A stretch of DNA of 64,000 nt from Lactococcus protaetiae (GTDB lineage: Bacteria > Bacillota > Bacilli > Lactobacillales > Streptococcaceae). This document shows positions 27,747 to 36,136 of the stretch, in pieces. The translations under genes were made by a program, and so were the position numbers. Location: contig NZ_CP041356.1 of the NCBI RefSeq assembly GCF_006965445.1, positions 2,418,001 to 2,482,000 on the forward strand, read 5' to 3'. Within the stretch, counting starts at the first letter, position 1. Every line of letters starts with the position of its first letter. A model generated the notes under the pieces. That model was not told the origin of the DNA. It ran no database searches and saw only the letters and a list, made by a program, of their open reading frames with translations.

Positions 27747-29168
27747 TTACAAAGCAGCTAAAACCGCAAAATTAATGATAAACAAGATAGCAACTACCCA
27801 AATAACAGGTTTTACTTCTTTCACTTTTCCATTGAACAGTTTAACAAAGATGAACGTGATAAATCCAGCGGCAATCCCGTAAGAGATTGAATATCCAAGT
27901 CCCATAAATACAGAAGCAAAGAAAGCAGGAATTGCTTCGCCAAGGTCGCTCCATTTAATTTCAGTAAATGAACTCAACATCATCATCCCAACAATGATAA
28001 GAATAGGTGCAGTCGCTTGAGAAGGTACAATCGCAAGAAGCGGTAAGAATAAGCTTGAAATAGCAAACATTACAGCTACCACAACTGAGGTCAAACCAGT
28101 ACGTCCTCCTGCACCAATACCAGCGGCAGATTCAACATAAACTGTTGTATTTGATGTACCAAAGATTGCCCCAATTGGAGTTGCAATCATATCAGCAAAC
28201 AAGGCTTTATCCATCTTAGATGAGAAACCATGACTATTTTCCATATCTTTAAGGTCTTCGTCTGTGAAGATACCCGTTGCACGACCCGTACCAATAAATG
28301 TACCGATTGGGTCAAAGATTGAAGTCAATGAAAAAGCAAGGACGGTCATCAAAACTTCAACAATACGTGAAGAATCAGAGAATAAAGTCCCAAAACCTTT
28401 AGGACCAAAAGCAGCACCAAATGTTGTTCCCATTTGATCAATGGCAGTTCCAAGATTATTTTGTGCAAACAACGTGTGCACATCAATCTTAACTACACCA
28501 GTCAAAATAGCAAGAATCGTTGTAACCAAGATAGAAAGTAAAATTCCTGCCTTCCATTTACGAAGAACGAAGAACATTGTTACAACAATCCCAACAAGTG
28601 CAATCAAGACACCAGGATTATTAAAAGTCACAAGTCCAGGCACAATTGATGAGTTAGCTGTAATCGTACCGTGTTCATTTGTATAAGTCCCAGGGTCAGC
28701 GATAAATTGCAAAATACCAGCATTTTTAATCCCAATATAAGCGATGAAAATACCAATCCCACCACCAATAGCGTGTTGCAAAGCCTCAGGAATACCAAGA
28801 ATAATTGCTTTACGAATAGATGTAAACGTAATAATAATATTAATCACACCACAGATGAAAACCATAGCTAAAGCTTCTTGCCAAGTATATCCAAGACTCA
28901 ATACAACCGTATAAGCAAAAAATGCGTTGAGTCCCATTCCTGGGGCAAGTGCATAAGGAACATTAGCGATAAATCCAATCGCGAGTGTACCAACAATAGA
29001 AGCCAAGATTGTTGCCAAGAATACCGCTTGTACGGGCATCCCTGTTGACCCCAAGATTTGTGGATTCACAAAGAGGATGTAGCTCATGGCAAAAAATGTC
29101 GTCAATCCAGCCATAATTTCACGGCCAACTGTAGTGCCGTTTTCTTCAAGTTTAAATAACTTGTTCAC
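27747..29168 (-). CDS. NCS2 family purine permease (AzgA/PbuO type)
   Basis: Membrane transporter for hypoxanthine, guanine or adenine in the AzgA-like branch of the nucleobase-cation symporter 2 family, 473 residues with 12-14 membrane helices. Family signatures are GLTTFFAMSYILFVNP at residues 22-37, PGMGLNAFF near 77, TIFDPIGTFIGTGRATG near 285 and AAGIGAGGRTGLTSVV. The long leader and PurBox promoter indicate control by PurR in response to PRPP. A lactococcal homologue, PbuO, carries hypoxanthine and guanine; I infer the same here without certainty on the subtype. Confidence 0.92.
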   Translation of the reverse strand: MNKLFKLEENGTTVGREIMAGLTTFFAMSYILFVNPQILGSTGMPVQAVFLATILASIVGTLAIGFIANVPYALAPGMGLNAFFAYTVVLSLGYTWQEALAMVFICGVINIIITFTSIRKAIILGIPEALQHAIGGGIGIFIAYIGIKNAGILQFIADPGTYTNEHGTITANSSIVPGLVTFNNPGVLIALVGIVVTMFFVLRKWKAGILLSILVTTILAILTGVVKIDVHTLFAQNNLGTAIDQMGTTFGAAFGPKGFGTLFSDSSRIVEVLMTVLAFSLTSIFDPIGTFIGTGRATGIFTDEDLKDMENSHGFSSKMDKALFADMIATPIGAIFGTSNTTVYVESAAGIGAGGRTGLTSVVVAVMFAISSLFLPLLAIVPSQATAPILIIVGMMMLSSFTEIKWSDLGEAIPAFFASVFMGLGYSISYGIAAGFITFIFVKLFNGKVKEVKPVIWVVAILFIINFAVLAAL

Positions 29169-29450
29169 GAAAAATTTCTCCTTTTTAAAAGATGCGAAGT
29201 GGGTCTATTTGGAAGTTATGAAATATAAAAAACTATGGCTAATTCATCGTACAAAACACGAATGAACCGATGTTGCATTGCGAATTTCATGGCGCAAAAC
29301 AGCAATATAACATGCCAATCGTAGTCATCACTAATAGAAGTGAGAAAAGTCTATTTTCACTAACTTTCTAGCCCGCTGAACTCAGTTATTCGCTAAAAAG
29401 TTGTATCCCACACGTTTTTGTGGCATACGTCATAAAATAAAAAATAACTA
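29169..29450 (-). promoter_or_regulatory. Long structured 5' leader of the purine permease
   Basis: About 280 nt between the predicted start site and the ATG. It holds at least three stems, including CCACAAAAACGTGTGG and CTTTTTAGC ... GCTAGAAAG. I do not recognise the purine riboswitch core in it, and no clear terminator hairpin precedes the gene. It may be an uncharacterised regulator or merely a long leader. Confidence 0.4.
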
Positions 29451-29457
29451 TATTTCT

Positions 29458-29533
29458 ATTCTAATCAGTTTTACTTAAGGAAACAAGATTTTTATTAGGA
29501 ATTTTCTTTAAAAACATCTCAACGTTCGGAAAT
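29458..29533 (-). promoter_or_regulatory. PurBox promoter of the purine permease
   Basis: -10 TAGAAT (29463-29458) and -35 TTGTTT (29486-29481) are 17 bp apart, start near 29451. On the minus strand ATTTCCGAACGTT at 29533-29521 matches the PurBox AWWWCCGAACWWT, with its centre near -76, the position used by lactococcal PurR activator. Two weaker CGAAC words follow at 29534-29575. Confidence 0.85.
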
Positions 29534-29733
29534 ATCGAACATAATTAGTGAAAATTTTTTTAATGTTCGTTCCCTTACTCAAAACTCTTGAATCATCTAA
29601 CAGTTTTCTAAGGAGAATTGAAAATAAATTAAGACACTTTTATTCAACCATTTTTTGTTTATTCTGTAACTTCAAAGTAAGAGCAGCCTATCTATGTTAT
29701 AATGGATGAACGAATATAAATAAAGGATGGGGT

Positions 29734-30557
29734 ATGGAAAATAAAGATAGAAAATTGATTGCTATTGACCTAGATGGAACAACTTTACAATCTGATGGTC
29801 ACTCTATCAGTCGTTATACAAAATATGTATTTAAACGAATCGAAGCACTTGGACATATTATATGTATTACCACGGGACGCCCTTACCGAATGTCTTTAGA
29901 TATCTATCGCGAACTTGAATTAAGCAGTCCAGTCATAAATTTTAATGGCGCACTCATTTCAATGCCCAACAATAGAGGATGGGAACATACAAAAGCTCAC
30001 TATATTGACCGTTCTTTTGTCTTTGACCTATTAAGGCACCAACAAAATTTCAATCTCGATTTTTTTGCCGTTGAATATCGAAGAAAATTCTTCCTTAATA
30101 CTTTCCGAAACGTTGATGCAAAGCTTTTTGGTGTAGAAAAATTTCAACCATACAATCGCTTACGTGCTGACCGTATCACTGATAATCCACACGCTGTGCT
30201 TATCTCTACTCGTCAAAAAGACAAAATAGCATTAGCAGAAGAAATGCGCAGACACTACAACGGAAAAATTGATGTTGGTGTTTGGGAGGCCCAAACGGTA
30301 TCTTAGAAGTCGTTCCCAAAGGAATTAGTAAAGCTTCTGGATTAAAACACCTTCTTAAAGTTCTTGATATTCCTCTAGAAAATCTTATTGGTTTTGGAGA
30401 TGAGCACAATGATATTGAGATGTTTAAACTTGCTAAAAATGCCTATGCAATGAAGAATGCCTCGAAACGTCTGACACCTTTTGCAACAGAAATCCTTCCT
30501 TGGACCAATGATGAAGACGGTGTTGCTCGTCAATTAGAAAAATTATTTTTAAAATAA
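29734..30557 (+). CDS. Cof-type HAD phosphatase, interrupted by a one-base deletion
   Basis: Second HAD subfamily IIB phosphatase. Residues 1-188 carry motif I IDLDGTTLQ and motif II TTGRPY. The remainder, in another frame from about 30285, carries GVWGGPNGILEVVPKGISKASGLKHLL and motif IV GFGDEHNDIEMF. The junction at 30281-30288 reads TTTGGGAGG; one extra G restores a 274-residue protein of standard length. As with alaS this is a short homopolymer, so an error is as likely as a real mutation. A TGTTATAAT extended -10 lies at about 29695-29703. Confidence 0.87.
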
Positions 30558-30607
30558 TTGAGTGATTGTAATTTTTAATAGACAATAAAATAAAATCATA
30601 GTAAAAT

Positions 30608-30641
30608 AAACTTGTAAGCATAAAACCGTTTACAAGTTTTT
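30608..30641. terminator. Terminator after the Cof phosphatase gene
   Basis: AAACTTGTAA, loop, TTACAAGTTTTT: about 9-bp stem plus T-run between the phosphatase and the first DoxX gene. Confidence 0.8.
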
Positions 30642-30724
30642 CTATTATCTCAATGCTCTGCTTCTTTGGCTAATTTACAACTTTAAAGAGACTGAGCTCA
30701 CCACAGAAAAAGGAGAAAACCGTT

Positions 30725-31243
30725 ATGATTAAATTCTTACGTACTAATATTATCGCATCATGGATTCTCACAATCCTACGGATTTATATCGGTTGGCAAT
30801 GGGTTGAAGCAGGTTGGGAAAAAATCCATACCTCTGGTGGTTTCCATGCTGAGGGAATGATTGCTGGTGCACTTAATCAAGGAACTTCTGAAAAGCCTTT
30901 TGCTTATCCCTGGTTTCATGATTTTCTAGCTTCAACAACAAACAATGGGCATAATGCTGGAATTTTTAATGTTCTGGTTCCTTGGGGAGAACTCCTCGTA
31001 GGACTTGGATTGATATTTGGAACTCTAACTCTTGCAGCTGCATTCTTTGGACTTCTGATGAATTTCACTTACTTACTTTCAGGCGTCGTTTCTACAAATC
31101 CAACTTTCGTAGTTATTCAATTTCTAATTCTTATTGCTGGATTCAATGCAGCTAAAATAGGTCTTGACTACTGGATTACCCCTTTCCTACGTAAGTATCT
31201 TCCATTTTTGAATAATGACATCAATACACGTAGAGTCAATTAA
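30725..31243 (+). CDS. DoxX-family membrane protein, copy 1
   Basis: Small integral membrane protein, 172 residues with four predicted helices (about 12-30, 85-105, 110-130, 135-150). It fits the DoxX/quinol-oxidase-subunit-like family: LRIYIGWQWVEAGWEKI at the first helix and TNPTFVVIQFLILIAGFNAAKIGLDYWITPF at the end. It is about half identical by eye to the gene at 34554-35054; both start MIKFLR and share YPWFH and VPWGE/Q. The role is not known; DoxX-type proteins have been linked to quinone or redox functions. It stands directly in front of lutABC. Confidence 0.8.
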   Translation: MIKFLRTNIIASWILTILRIYIGWQWVEAGWEKIHTSGGFHAEGMIAGALNQGTSEKPFAYPWFHDFLASTTNNGHNAGIFNVLVPWGELLVGLGLIFGTLTLAAAFFGLLMNFTYLLSGVVSTNPTFVVIQFLILIAGFNAAKIGLDYWITPFLRKYLPFLNNDINTRRVN

Positions 31244-31260
31244 TCTTTATATAAACAACA

Positions 31261-31290
31261 TACTGTCAAAGTTTTTTGACAGTGCTTTAT
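31261..31290 (+). terminator. Terminator after the first DoxX gene
   Basis: TACTGTCAAA, loop, TTTGACAGTGCTTTATTTT. Stem of nine pairs with a broken T-run. Confidence 0.6.
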
Positions 31291-31291
31291 T

Positions 31292-31320
31292 TTGAAAAAA
31301 CAGACTAATCATCCTATAAT
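31292..31320 (+). promoter_or_regulatory. Promoter of lutABC
   Basis: TTGAAA at 31292-31297 and TATAAT at 31315-31320, 17 bp apart, with the lutA ribosome site AAGGAG about 55 bp further on. No LutR-type GntR regulator gene is in the window. Confidence 0.75.
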
Positions 31321-31386
31321 GTAAGGGAATACAAATAATAATATTATCTATTTTTTATAGATTTAATATATCTGAAGGAGAAATTA

Positions 31387-32157
31387 ATGAAAGTTTCAAT
31401 TTTCTCAACTTGCGTGATGGACTTAATGTTTCCTCAAGTCGGAATTGCAATGGTCGAAGTTTTAGAGCGTCTAGGAATAGATACTGATTTACCAGAACAA
31501 CAAGTATGCTGTGGACAGCCAACTTATAATTCTGGATTAGTCAAAGAATCCATGCCCACAATCAAAAATCAGATTGATGCCTTTGAACACTCTGACTATG
31601 TTGTAGGCATCGCTGGTTCATGTTCTGGGATGTTTAAAGAATATCCTCATATGTTCAAAGAAGGTGACCCTTACAAACAAAAAGCAATTGATTTAGCAAA
31701 TAAATCTTATGAATTTACACAATTTCTTTATCATGTCCTTGGTGTAAAAGACCTTGGGGCTACATTTAACGGTGAGAAGGCGACTTATCATCGTTCTTGC
31801 CACATGACGCGAATCCTTGGCGAACGTGAAGCACCTTTTATTTTATTGAATCATGTTGAAGGTCTTGAAATGCTACCGCTTCCTCACATTGAGAATTGCT
31901 GTGGTTTTGGCGGTACTTTCTCTGTCAAATCACCTGAAATTTCTGAAATGATGGTTACTGAAAAAATGAATGATGTTGTATCAACTGGTGCAGAAATCCT
32001 GATTTCAGCTGATTTAGGCTGTTTGATGAATATTGCTGGAAAATTTAATCGCGAAGGCAAAAAAATAAAAGTGATGCATATTGCTGAAGTATTAAATACT
32101 AATGTTGATTTGGAACGGATTGATTCTGTCACAAACCCAGTGTTTGCAAAGATTTAG
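31387..32157 (+). CDS. lutA: Lactate utilization protein LutA
   Basis: Iron-sulfur oxidoreductase subunit of the LutABC L-lactate oxidation complex, 256 residues. It has two CCG-domain motifs, VCCGQPTYNSG at about 39-49 and NCCGFGGTFSVK near 173, which bind a [4Fe-4S]-type cluster in this family. The LutABC complex lets Bacillus grow on lactate; the electron acceptor is unclear. In a lactic acid producer the role could be re-oxidation of lactate under respiratory or aerobic conditions (inference). Confidence 0.93.
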   Translation: MKVSIFSTCVMDLMFPQVGIAMVEVLERLGIDTDLPEQQVCCGQPTYNSGLVKESMPTIKNQIDAFEHSDYVVGIAGSCSGMFKEYPHMFKEGDPYKQKAIDLANKSYEFTQFLYHVLGVKDLGATFNGEKATYHRSCHMTRILGEREAPFILLNHVEGLEMLPLPHIENCCGFGGTFSVKSPEISEMMVTEKMNDVVSTGAEILISADLGCLMNIAGKFNREGKKIKVMHIAEVLNTNVDLERIDSVTNPVFAKI

Positions 32158-32172
32158 GAGGAAAGGAGAATA

Positions 32173-32219
32173 CGGAGAGCGCTGTTTTTTGAGTAATAAT
32201 AGCTTAAAATACAGCGCTC
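32173..32219 (+). promoter_or_regulatory. Intercistronic hairpin between lutA and lutB
   Basis: GGAGAGCGCTGTTTT, loop, AAAATACAGCGCTC: an 11-12-bp stem. A strong ribosome site TTAGGAGGAAAGGAG lies immediately before it at about 32155-32170, while lutB starts at 32238 without a good ribosome site of its own. Confidence 0.65.
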
Positions 32220-32237
32220 AAAGTTTGATTAAAAATT

Positions 32238-33710
32238 ATGGGACTTTCTACAAGTACAAAAACGTTTGCCGAACGTTTAGAAGATAGCAAAAAAGATAAA
32301 TTTGCTCAAGCTGCTGTGGCTAGAGCACAAGATACTCAGTGGGAAAAAAGAGAATCTTCTCGTGAAGAACTTGGAAATTGGCAAGAATGGCGCAATATCG
32401 CAGAATCTATTCGACAACACACGCTAAAACATCTTCCTCACTATTTGACAGAGTTTTCAGACAATGTTGCTGCTCGTGGTGGCCATGTTTTCTTTGCAGC
32501 GGATGCCAAAGAAGCTAATGATTATGTGAAAAAAATTGTGTTAGAGAAAAATGCGAAAAAGATTGTAAAATCTAAATCTATGGTCACAACTGAGGTTGAT
32601 ATTGACCCGATGCTCGTTTCACTCTCTGATGATATGGATGTATTGGAAACTGACCTCGCAGAATTCATTTTGCAAGTCGCTGACTGGGATGAACCTTCTC
32701 ATATCGTTTTTCCTGCTTTACATAAAAATCGCGATCAAATCCGTGAAATTTTTGCTGCAAAATTAGGCTATGAGGGAGATAATGACCCTGTTAATCTTGC
32801 ACGTTGTGCGCGTGACACAATGCGCAAACTTTTTTTGAAATCTGAAGTGGGCATCACAGGTTGTAACTTTGCGATTGCCAATACGGGTGATATCAATTTA
32901 TCAACTAACGAAGGAAATGCTGACTTGACTATTTCCATTCCCAAAACACAGATTGTCCTAATGGGAATGGAGAGGATTGTACCATCAATTAAGGAAGCTG
33001 AAATTCTGGATAATATGTTGGCACGTTCAGCTGTTGGACAAAAATTGACAACTTATGTGACTTTCGCTGGGCAAAAAGCGGATGATGAATCAGACGGTCC
33101 AGAAGATTTTCATGTCGTTATTCTAGACAATGGTCGTTCTAATGCAATTGGTACAGAATTTGAATCAATTTTGCAGTGTATTCGTTGCGGGGCTTGTTTA
33201 AATGTTTGTCCTGTTTATCGTCAAATCGGCGGACATACCTATGGTTCGATTTATCCTGGTCCTGTTGGCTCTGTACTCTCTCCTGTCCTCGGTGGTTATA
33301 AGCAATATGGTGATTTACCCTATGCTTCAACGCTTTGTGGGGCTTGCACAGAAACTTGTCCAGTCAAAATTCCACTGCACGAACTTTTGATTGCACATCG
33401 ACGCGTCATGGAAGATGATCTTAAAATGCACCATGATGGTTCATTTGTTAATATAGAAATGAATGCTGTGGGTATGGGAACTGGCCATCCTGCAATGTTT
33501 GGCATGGCAATGAATATGGCTCATGCTGGACTTTCGATGTTGCCAAAGGCTAAAGAACTTACCGTCGAAGGCTCACTTTTTGAATACGGAGCTGTACGTA
33601 AAGCTCCAGCACTAGCAAAAGGTTGGACAGATGTACGAGATTTGCCTGTGGCACCGCCACATAAGGAACAATTCCGTCAGTGGTATAAGAAACATAAGGC
33701 AGGTAAATGA
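32238..33710 (+). CDS. lutB: Lactate utilization protein LutB
   Basis: Central Fe-S and NAD-linked subunit of LutABC, 490 residues. It shows the LutB N-terminus EELGNWQEWRNIAESIRQHTL, VKSKSMVTTE, GCNFAIANTGDINLSTNEGN, and two ferredoxin-like cluster sites CIRCGACLNVCPVYR (about 315-330) and CGACTETCPVKIPLHELL (about 365-385). Upstream codons in this frame hit TAA at once, so 32238 is the first possible ATG. The last TGA is separated from the lutC ATG by one base. Confidence 0.95.
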   Translation: MGLSTSTKTFAERLEDSKKDKFAQAAVARAQDTQWEKRESSREELGNWQEWRNIAESIRQHTLKHLPHYLTEFSDNVAARGGHVFFAADAKEANDYVKKIVLEKNAKKIVKSKSMVTTEVDIDPMLVSLSDDMDVLETDLAEFILQVADWDEPSHIVFPALHKNRDQIREIFAAKLGYEGDNDPVNLARCARDTMRKLFLKSEVGITGCNFAIANTGDINLSTNEGNADLTISIPKTQIVLMGMERIVPSIKEAEILDNMLARSAVGQKLTTYVTFAGQKADDESDGPEDFHVVILDNGRSNAIGTEFESILQCIRCGACLNVCPVYRQIGGHTYGSIYPGPVGSVLSPVLGGYKQYGDLPYASTLCGACTETCPVKIPLHELLIAHRRVMEDDLKMHHDGSFVNIEMNAVGMGTGHPAMFGMAMNMAHAGLSMLPKAKELTVEGSLFEYGAVRKAPALAKGWTDVRDLPVAPPHKEQFRQWYKKHKAGK

Positions 33711-33711
33711 G

Positions 33712-34395
33712 ATGACTGGAACTATTGAAAATCGTGAAAAATTTTTAGCAACTTTGCTAGAAAAACGTGGAGGTGTGGAACTTCCTTTTGAAGCTTATCA
33801 ACCAATTTCTAACTTGCCCGAAACACACTTGGCTCATCTAACGACAGACGAATTGTTAGCTATTGCTAAAGACCAAGCAGCGCGTGTTTCTGCTAACTTA
33901 ATAGAAACTACTGCTTCCAAGATGAATGAGGTCATTGCTGGATTGATTGAAAAATCTGGCGGAGGACAAGTCATGATTCCAACAACAGAGGAATTTGATC
34001 ATTTTGGTATACAAGTAGAGTCCAACCAGCTTGTTCAGTGGAAGCTTGGTGTAGAGCATCGCGATGAAAATATCATGGCCGCTCAAAATTCAAATGTTGC
34101 TGTAGCTGTTGCTAAGTTTTTCCTCGCTGAATCTGCAACTATTGTTGTTGAATCTGAAGCTGGACAGGGTCGTTCATTGCATTTTTTACCAACACATTAT
34201 ATTTCTGTCATTCCTTTAAGTCGTATGGTGGCACGCTCAACGCAAGCAGCCAGTTGGTTTGAGCAAAATAAGAAACCTGGCTCAACCTTGCATTTCATCT
34301 CTGGTCCTTCTAATTCTGGAGATATTGAAATGCAACTCGTCGTTGGTCTTCATGGACCATTAGAAATTAATTATGTTATTGTAAAAGATTTATAA
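33712..34395 (+). CDS. lutC: Lactate utilization protein LutC
   Basis: Third LutABC subunit, 227 residues, of the LUD (DUF162) domain family. It has the ENREKFLATLLEKRGG start and IETTASKMNEV, VAVAKFFLAESATIVVESEAGQGRSLHFLPTHYI and FISGPSNSGDIEMQLVVGLHGP, the family core. The longer frame from 33631 overlaps lutB and is not the start; the ATG at 33712 follows AGGTAAATGAG and couples to lutB. No cluster-binding Cys are seen here, as in other LutC. Confidence 0.92.
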   Translation: MTGTIENREKFLATLLEKRGGVELPFEAYQPISNLPETHLAHLTTDELLAIAKDQAARVSANLIETTASKMNEVIAGLIEKSGGGQVMIPTTEEFDHFGIQVESNQLVQWKLGVEHRDENIMAAQNSNVAVAVAKFFLAESATIVVESEAGQGRSLHFLPTHYISVIPLSRMVARSTQAASWFEQNKKPGSTLHFISGPSNSGDIEMQLVVGLHGPLEINYVIVKDL

Positions 34396-34415
34396 TCATG
34401 AATATTTATGGAATT

Positions 34416-34465
34416 AACTCTGTCAGTGATTGATAGGGTTAGTTTTTTTGTCAGTATACTGACAG
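34416..34465 (+). terminator. lutC terminator and CTGTCAG pair
   Basis: AACTCTGTCA, loop, TGATAGGGTTAGTTTTTTT is a plausible terminator. TTGTCAGTATACTGACAG follows, giving a double structure. Confidence 0.65.
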
Positions 34466-34553
34466 TCTTTATTTTTACTGACAAGGATATTGTTTTGGAT
34501 TTCGTTCTTTCTTTTTTATAATTAAATTATAAAAACATTAGAAGGAGATTTTT

Positions 34554-35054
34554 ATGATTAAATTTTTACGACATAGTCGGCTTGCTGCCGTTATCCTAAC
34601 TGTCCTACGTGTTTTCATCGGCTATCAATGGATGAGCGCTGGTATAGGCAAACTGATGGCTGAGGAGAGTTTCTCTGCAAGTGGTTTAATTAATGGTGCT
34701 TTAAACAGTCCTACGGCTTATCCTTGGTTTCACAGCTTTCTTTCATTGACAACGGATAGTGGTGCAAACACGGCTTTCTTTGATTTTGTAGTTCCTTGGG
34801 GTCAAGTGATTGTTGGACTTGCTCTTATCTTAGGCGCTTATACTCTTTTTGTTGCTTCTGCGGGATTAATGATGAACATCGCTTTTATCTTGTCAGGCGT
34901 AATTTCTGAGAACCCAACTTTTATCTTGATTCAAGTCTTGATTTTAGTTGCTGGATACAATGCTGGTCGGTATGGACTTGATTATTGGATTACACCCATC
35001 GTCCGTAATATTTTTCCTTTTTTACATAATGATACTTTGCTTGAAAATGGATAA
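34554..35054 (+). CDS. DoxX-family membrane protein, copy 2
   Basis: Four-helix membrane protein of 166 residues, paralogue of the gene at 30725-31243. It opens MIKFLRHSRLAAVILTVLRVFIGYQWMSAGIGKL and carries ENPTFILIQVLILVAGYNAGRYGLDYWITPI. The two copies flank lutABC on the same strand, each with its own promoter region and ribosome site; here TATAAT is at about 34516-34522 and AGAAGGAG is before the ATG. Function unknown; a membrane partner for lactate-derived electrons is a possible but untested idea. Confidence 0.8.
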   Translation: MIKFLRHSRLAAVILTVLRVFIGYQWMSAGIGKLMAEESFSASGLINGALNSPTAYPWFHSFLSLTTDSGANTAFFDFVVPWGQVIVGLALILGAYTLFVASAGLMMNIAFILSGVISENPTFILIQVLILVAGYNAGRYGLDYWITPIVRNIFPFLHNDTLLENG

Positions 35055-35057
35055 AAT

Positions 35058-35088
35058 TAAAGCTGTCAGTATACTGACAGCCTTTTTG
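35058..35088 (+). terminator. CTGTCAG-type terminator after the second DoxX gene
   Basis: AAAGCTGTCAGTATAC with its complement, then CCTTTTTG. 18-bp form. Confidence 0.8.
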
Positions 35089-35096
35089 TTTGCTTA

Positions 35097-35129
35097 TAAA
35101 AAACTCATGAGAAATTCTCATGAGTTTCT
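35097..35129 (-). terminator. Terminator of the BI-1-like gene
   Basis: AAACTCATGAGAA, TTCTCATGAGTTT, followed by T-run on the minus strand; a near-perfect stem directly at the stop codon. Confidence 0.8.
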
Positions 35130-35130
35130 T

Positions 35131-35850
35131 TTAGTTACGGTTGTTTCCGCCTGCGATACCAAAGATACGAAGCAGGAAGAGGAACAAGTTAAGGAAGTCG
35201 AGATAGAGAGAAAGTGCCATTGATATTGCCCAACCATCATTGACTTGACCGTTATTTGCATTATAGACGCTGATAATTTTTTGATTATCCCAAGCAATCA
35301 AGCCAGAGAAAATAACAACCCCTGCGATACTTGTAAGGAACACCAGTCCTGAGCTTGCCAAAAACCAGTTGAGCACCATCGCTACAATCAGTCCCCAGAC
35401 GGCAACTCCCATGACTTTACCCATAGCTGAAAGATTTCGCTTCGTCACGCGCCCATATACAGAGAGTCCTAAGAACATTGCTGCTGCGGTCACAAAGGCA
35501 AGGGTGATGTTTGTTGCAGTATACATGAGAAGTGTGAAACTAAGCAAGAATCCGAAGAAAGCAGCGAATCCGATGAATAGCGGAAGTGCCATCGGAGAGT
35601 TCTTCAGTGCAGCACGCTGCATCGGAAATACGAGAAAGAGTGGAACTAACCATAACAACAGAAAGGCAAGGCTACCGCTTTGCATAATAGAGATGAGATT
35701 ATCCACAAAGAATGTAATCATAATCCATGAAACGAGTGCTGAAATCAGTACTCCAACTCCCATCAGCGCATAGATTTTACTGAAAAAAGCATTAAGTCCG
35801 TCTTTTTGTTGGTCAAAGATAATATTGTTATTGTCATTCATATTTTGCAT
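35131..35850 (-). CDS. Bax inhibitor-1 (TMBIM)-family membrane protein
   Basis: Integral membrane protein, 239 residues with seven predicted helices, of the UPF0005/BI-1 family (YetJ, YbhL). It starts with a Asn-rich cytosolic segment (MNDNNNII) and QQKDGLNAFFSKIYALMGVGVLISALVSW; the family C-terminus DFLNLFLFLLRIFG carries the Asp implicated in pH and calcium sensing. The Bacillus homologue YetJ leaks calcium in a pH-dependent way. The physiological role in lactococci is unknown. Confidence 0.9.
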   Translation of the reverse strand: MQNMNDNNNIIFDQQKDGLNAFFSKIYALMGVGVLISALVSWIMITFFVDNLISIMQSGSLAFLLLWLVPLFLVFPMQRAALKNSPMALPLFIGFAAFFGFLLSFTLLMYTATNITLAFVTAAAMFLGLSVYGRVTKRNLSAMGKVMGVAVWGLIVAMVLNWFLASSGLVFLTSIAGVVIFSGLIAWDNQKIISVYNANNGQVNDGWAISMALSLYLDFLNLFLFLLRIFGIAGGNNRN

Positions 35851-36101
35851 TAAATTTGGCCTCCTTATTTTTAATTTAATTCTAATACTATTTTACCAAA
35901 AAATACATCATTTGTCATCAGACTTAAGTTGTATTTTTTACTATACCTAATTGTTGCCACTATTATAACTAATCCGCTGTGAAAAATAAAAGCTATATTA
36001 ATTTTTATAACGCCATAGGGTCGAAATTTACAATCTCCTTAGTTTTTGATTTTGATGCATATTCTAGTCTTATAGTAAGTGTCAAAAATGATATGAAAAA
36101 C

Positions 36102-36130
36102 AAAAAGCTGTCAGTGTGCTGACAACTTTT
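36102..36130 (-). terminator. CTGTCAG-type terminator of the HD gene
   Basis: AAGTTGTCAGCACACTGACAGCTTTTTG on the minus strand, 7 bp from the stop codon; 18-bp variant with GTGTGC centre. Confidence 0.75.
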
Positions 36131-36136
36131 AAGATT

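Noticed and set aside
29169-29450. Classical purine riboswitch before the NCS2 permease
   Set aside because: The conserved loop and junction sequences of that class are not visible.
29700-29715. AACGAATA near the Cof phosphatase as a competence box
   Set aside because: A normal extended -10 TGTTATAAT explains the promoter; the match is one base off and probably chance.
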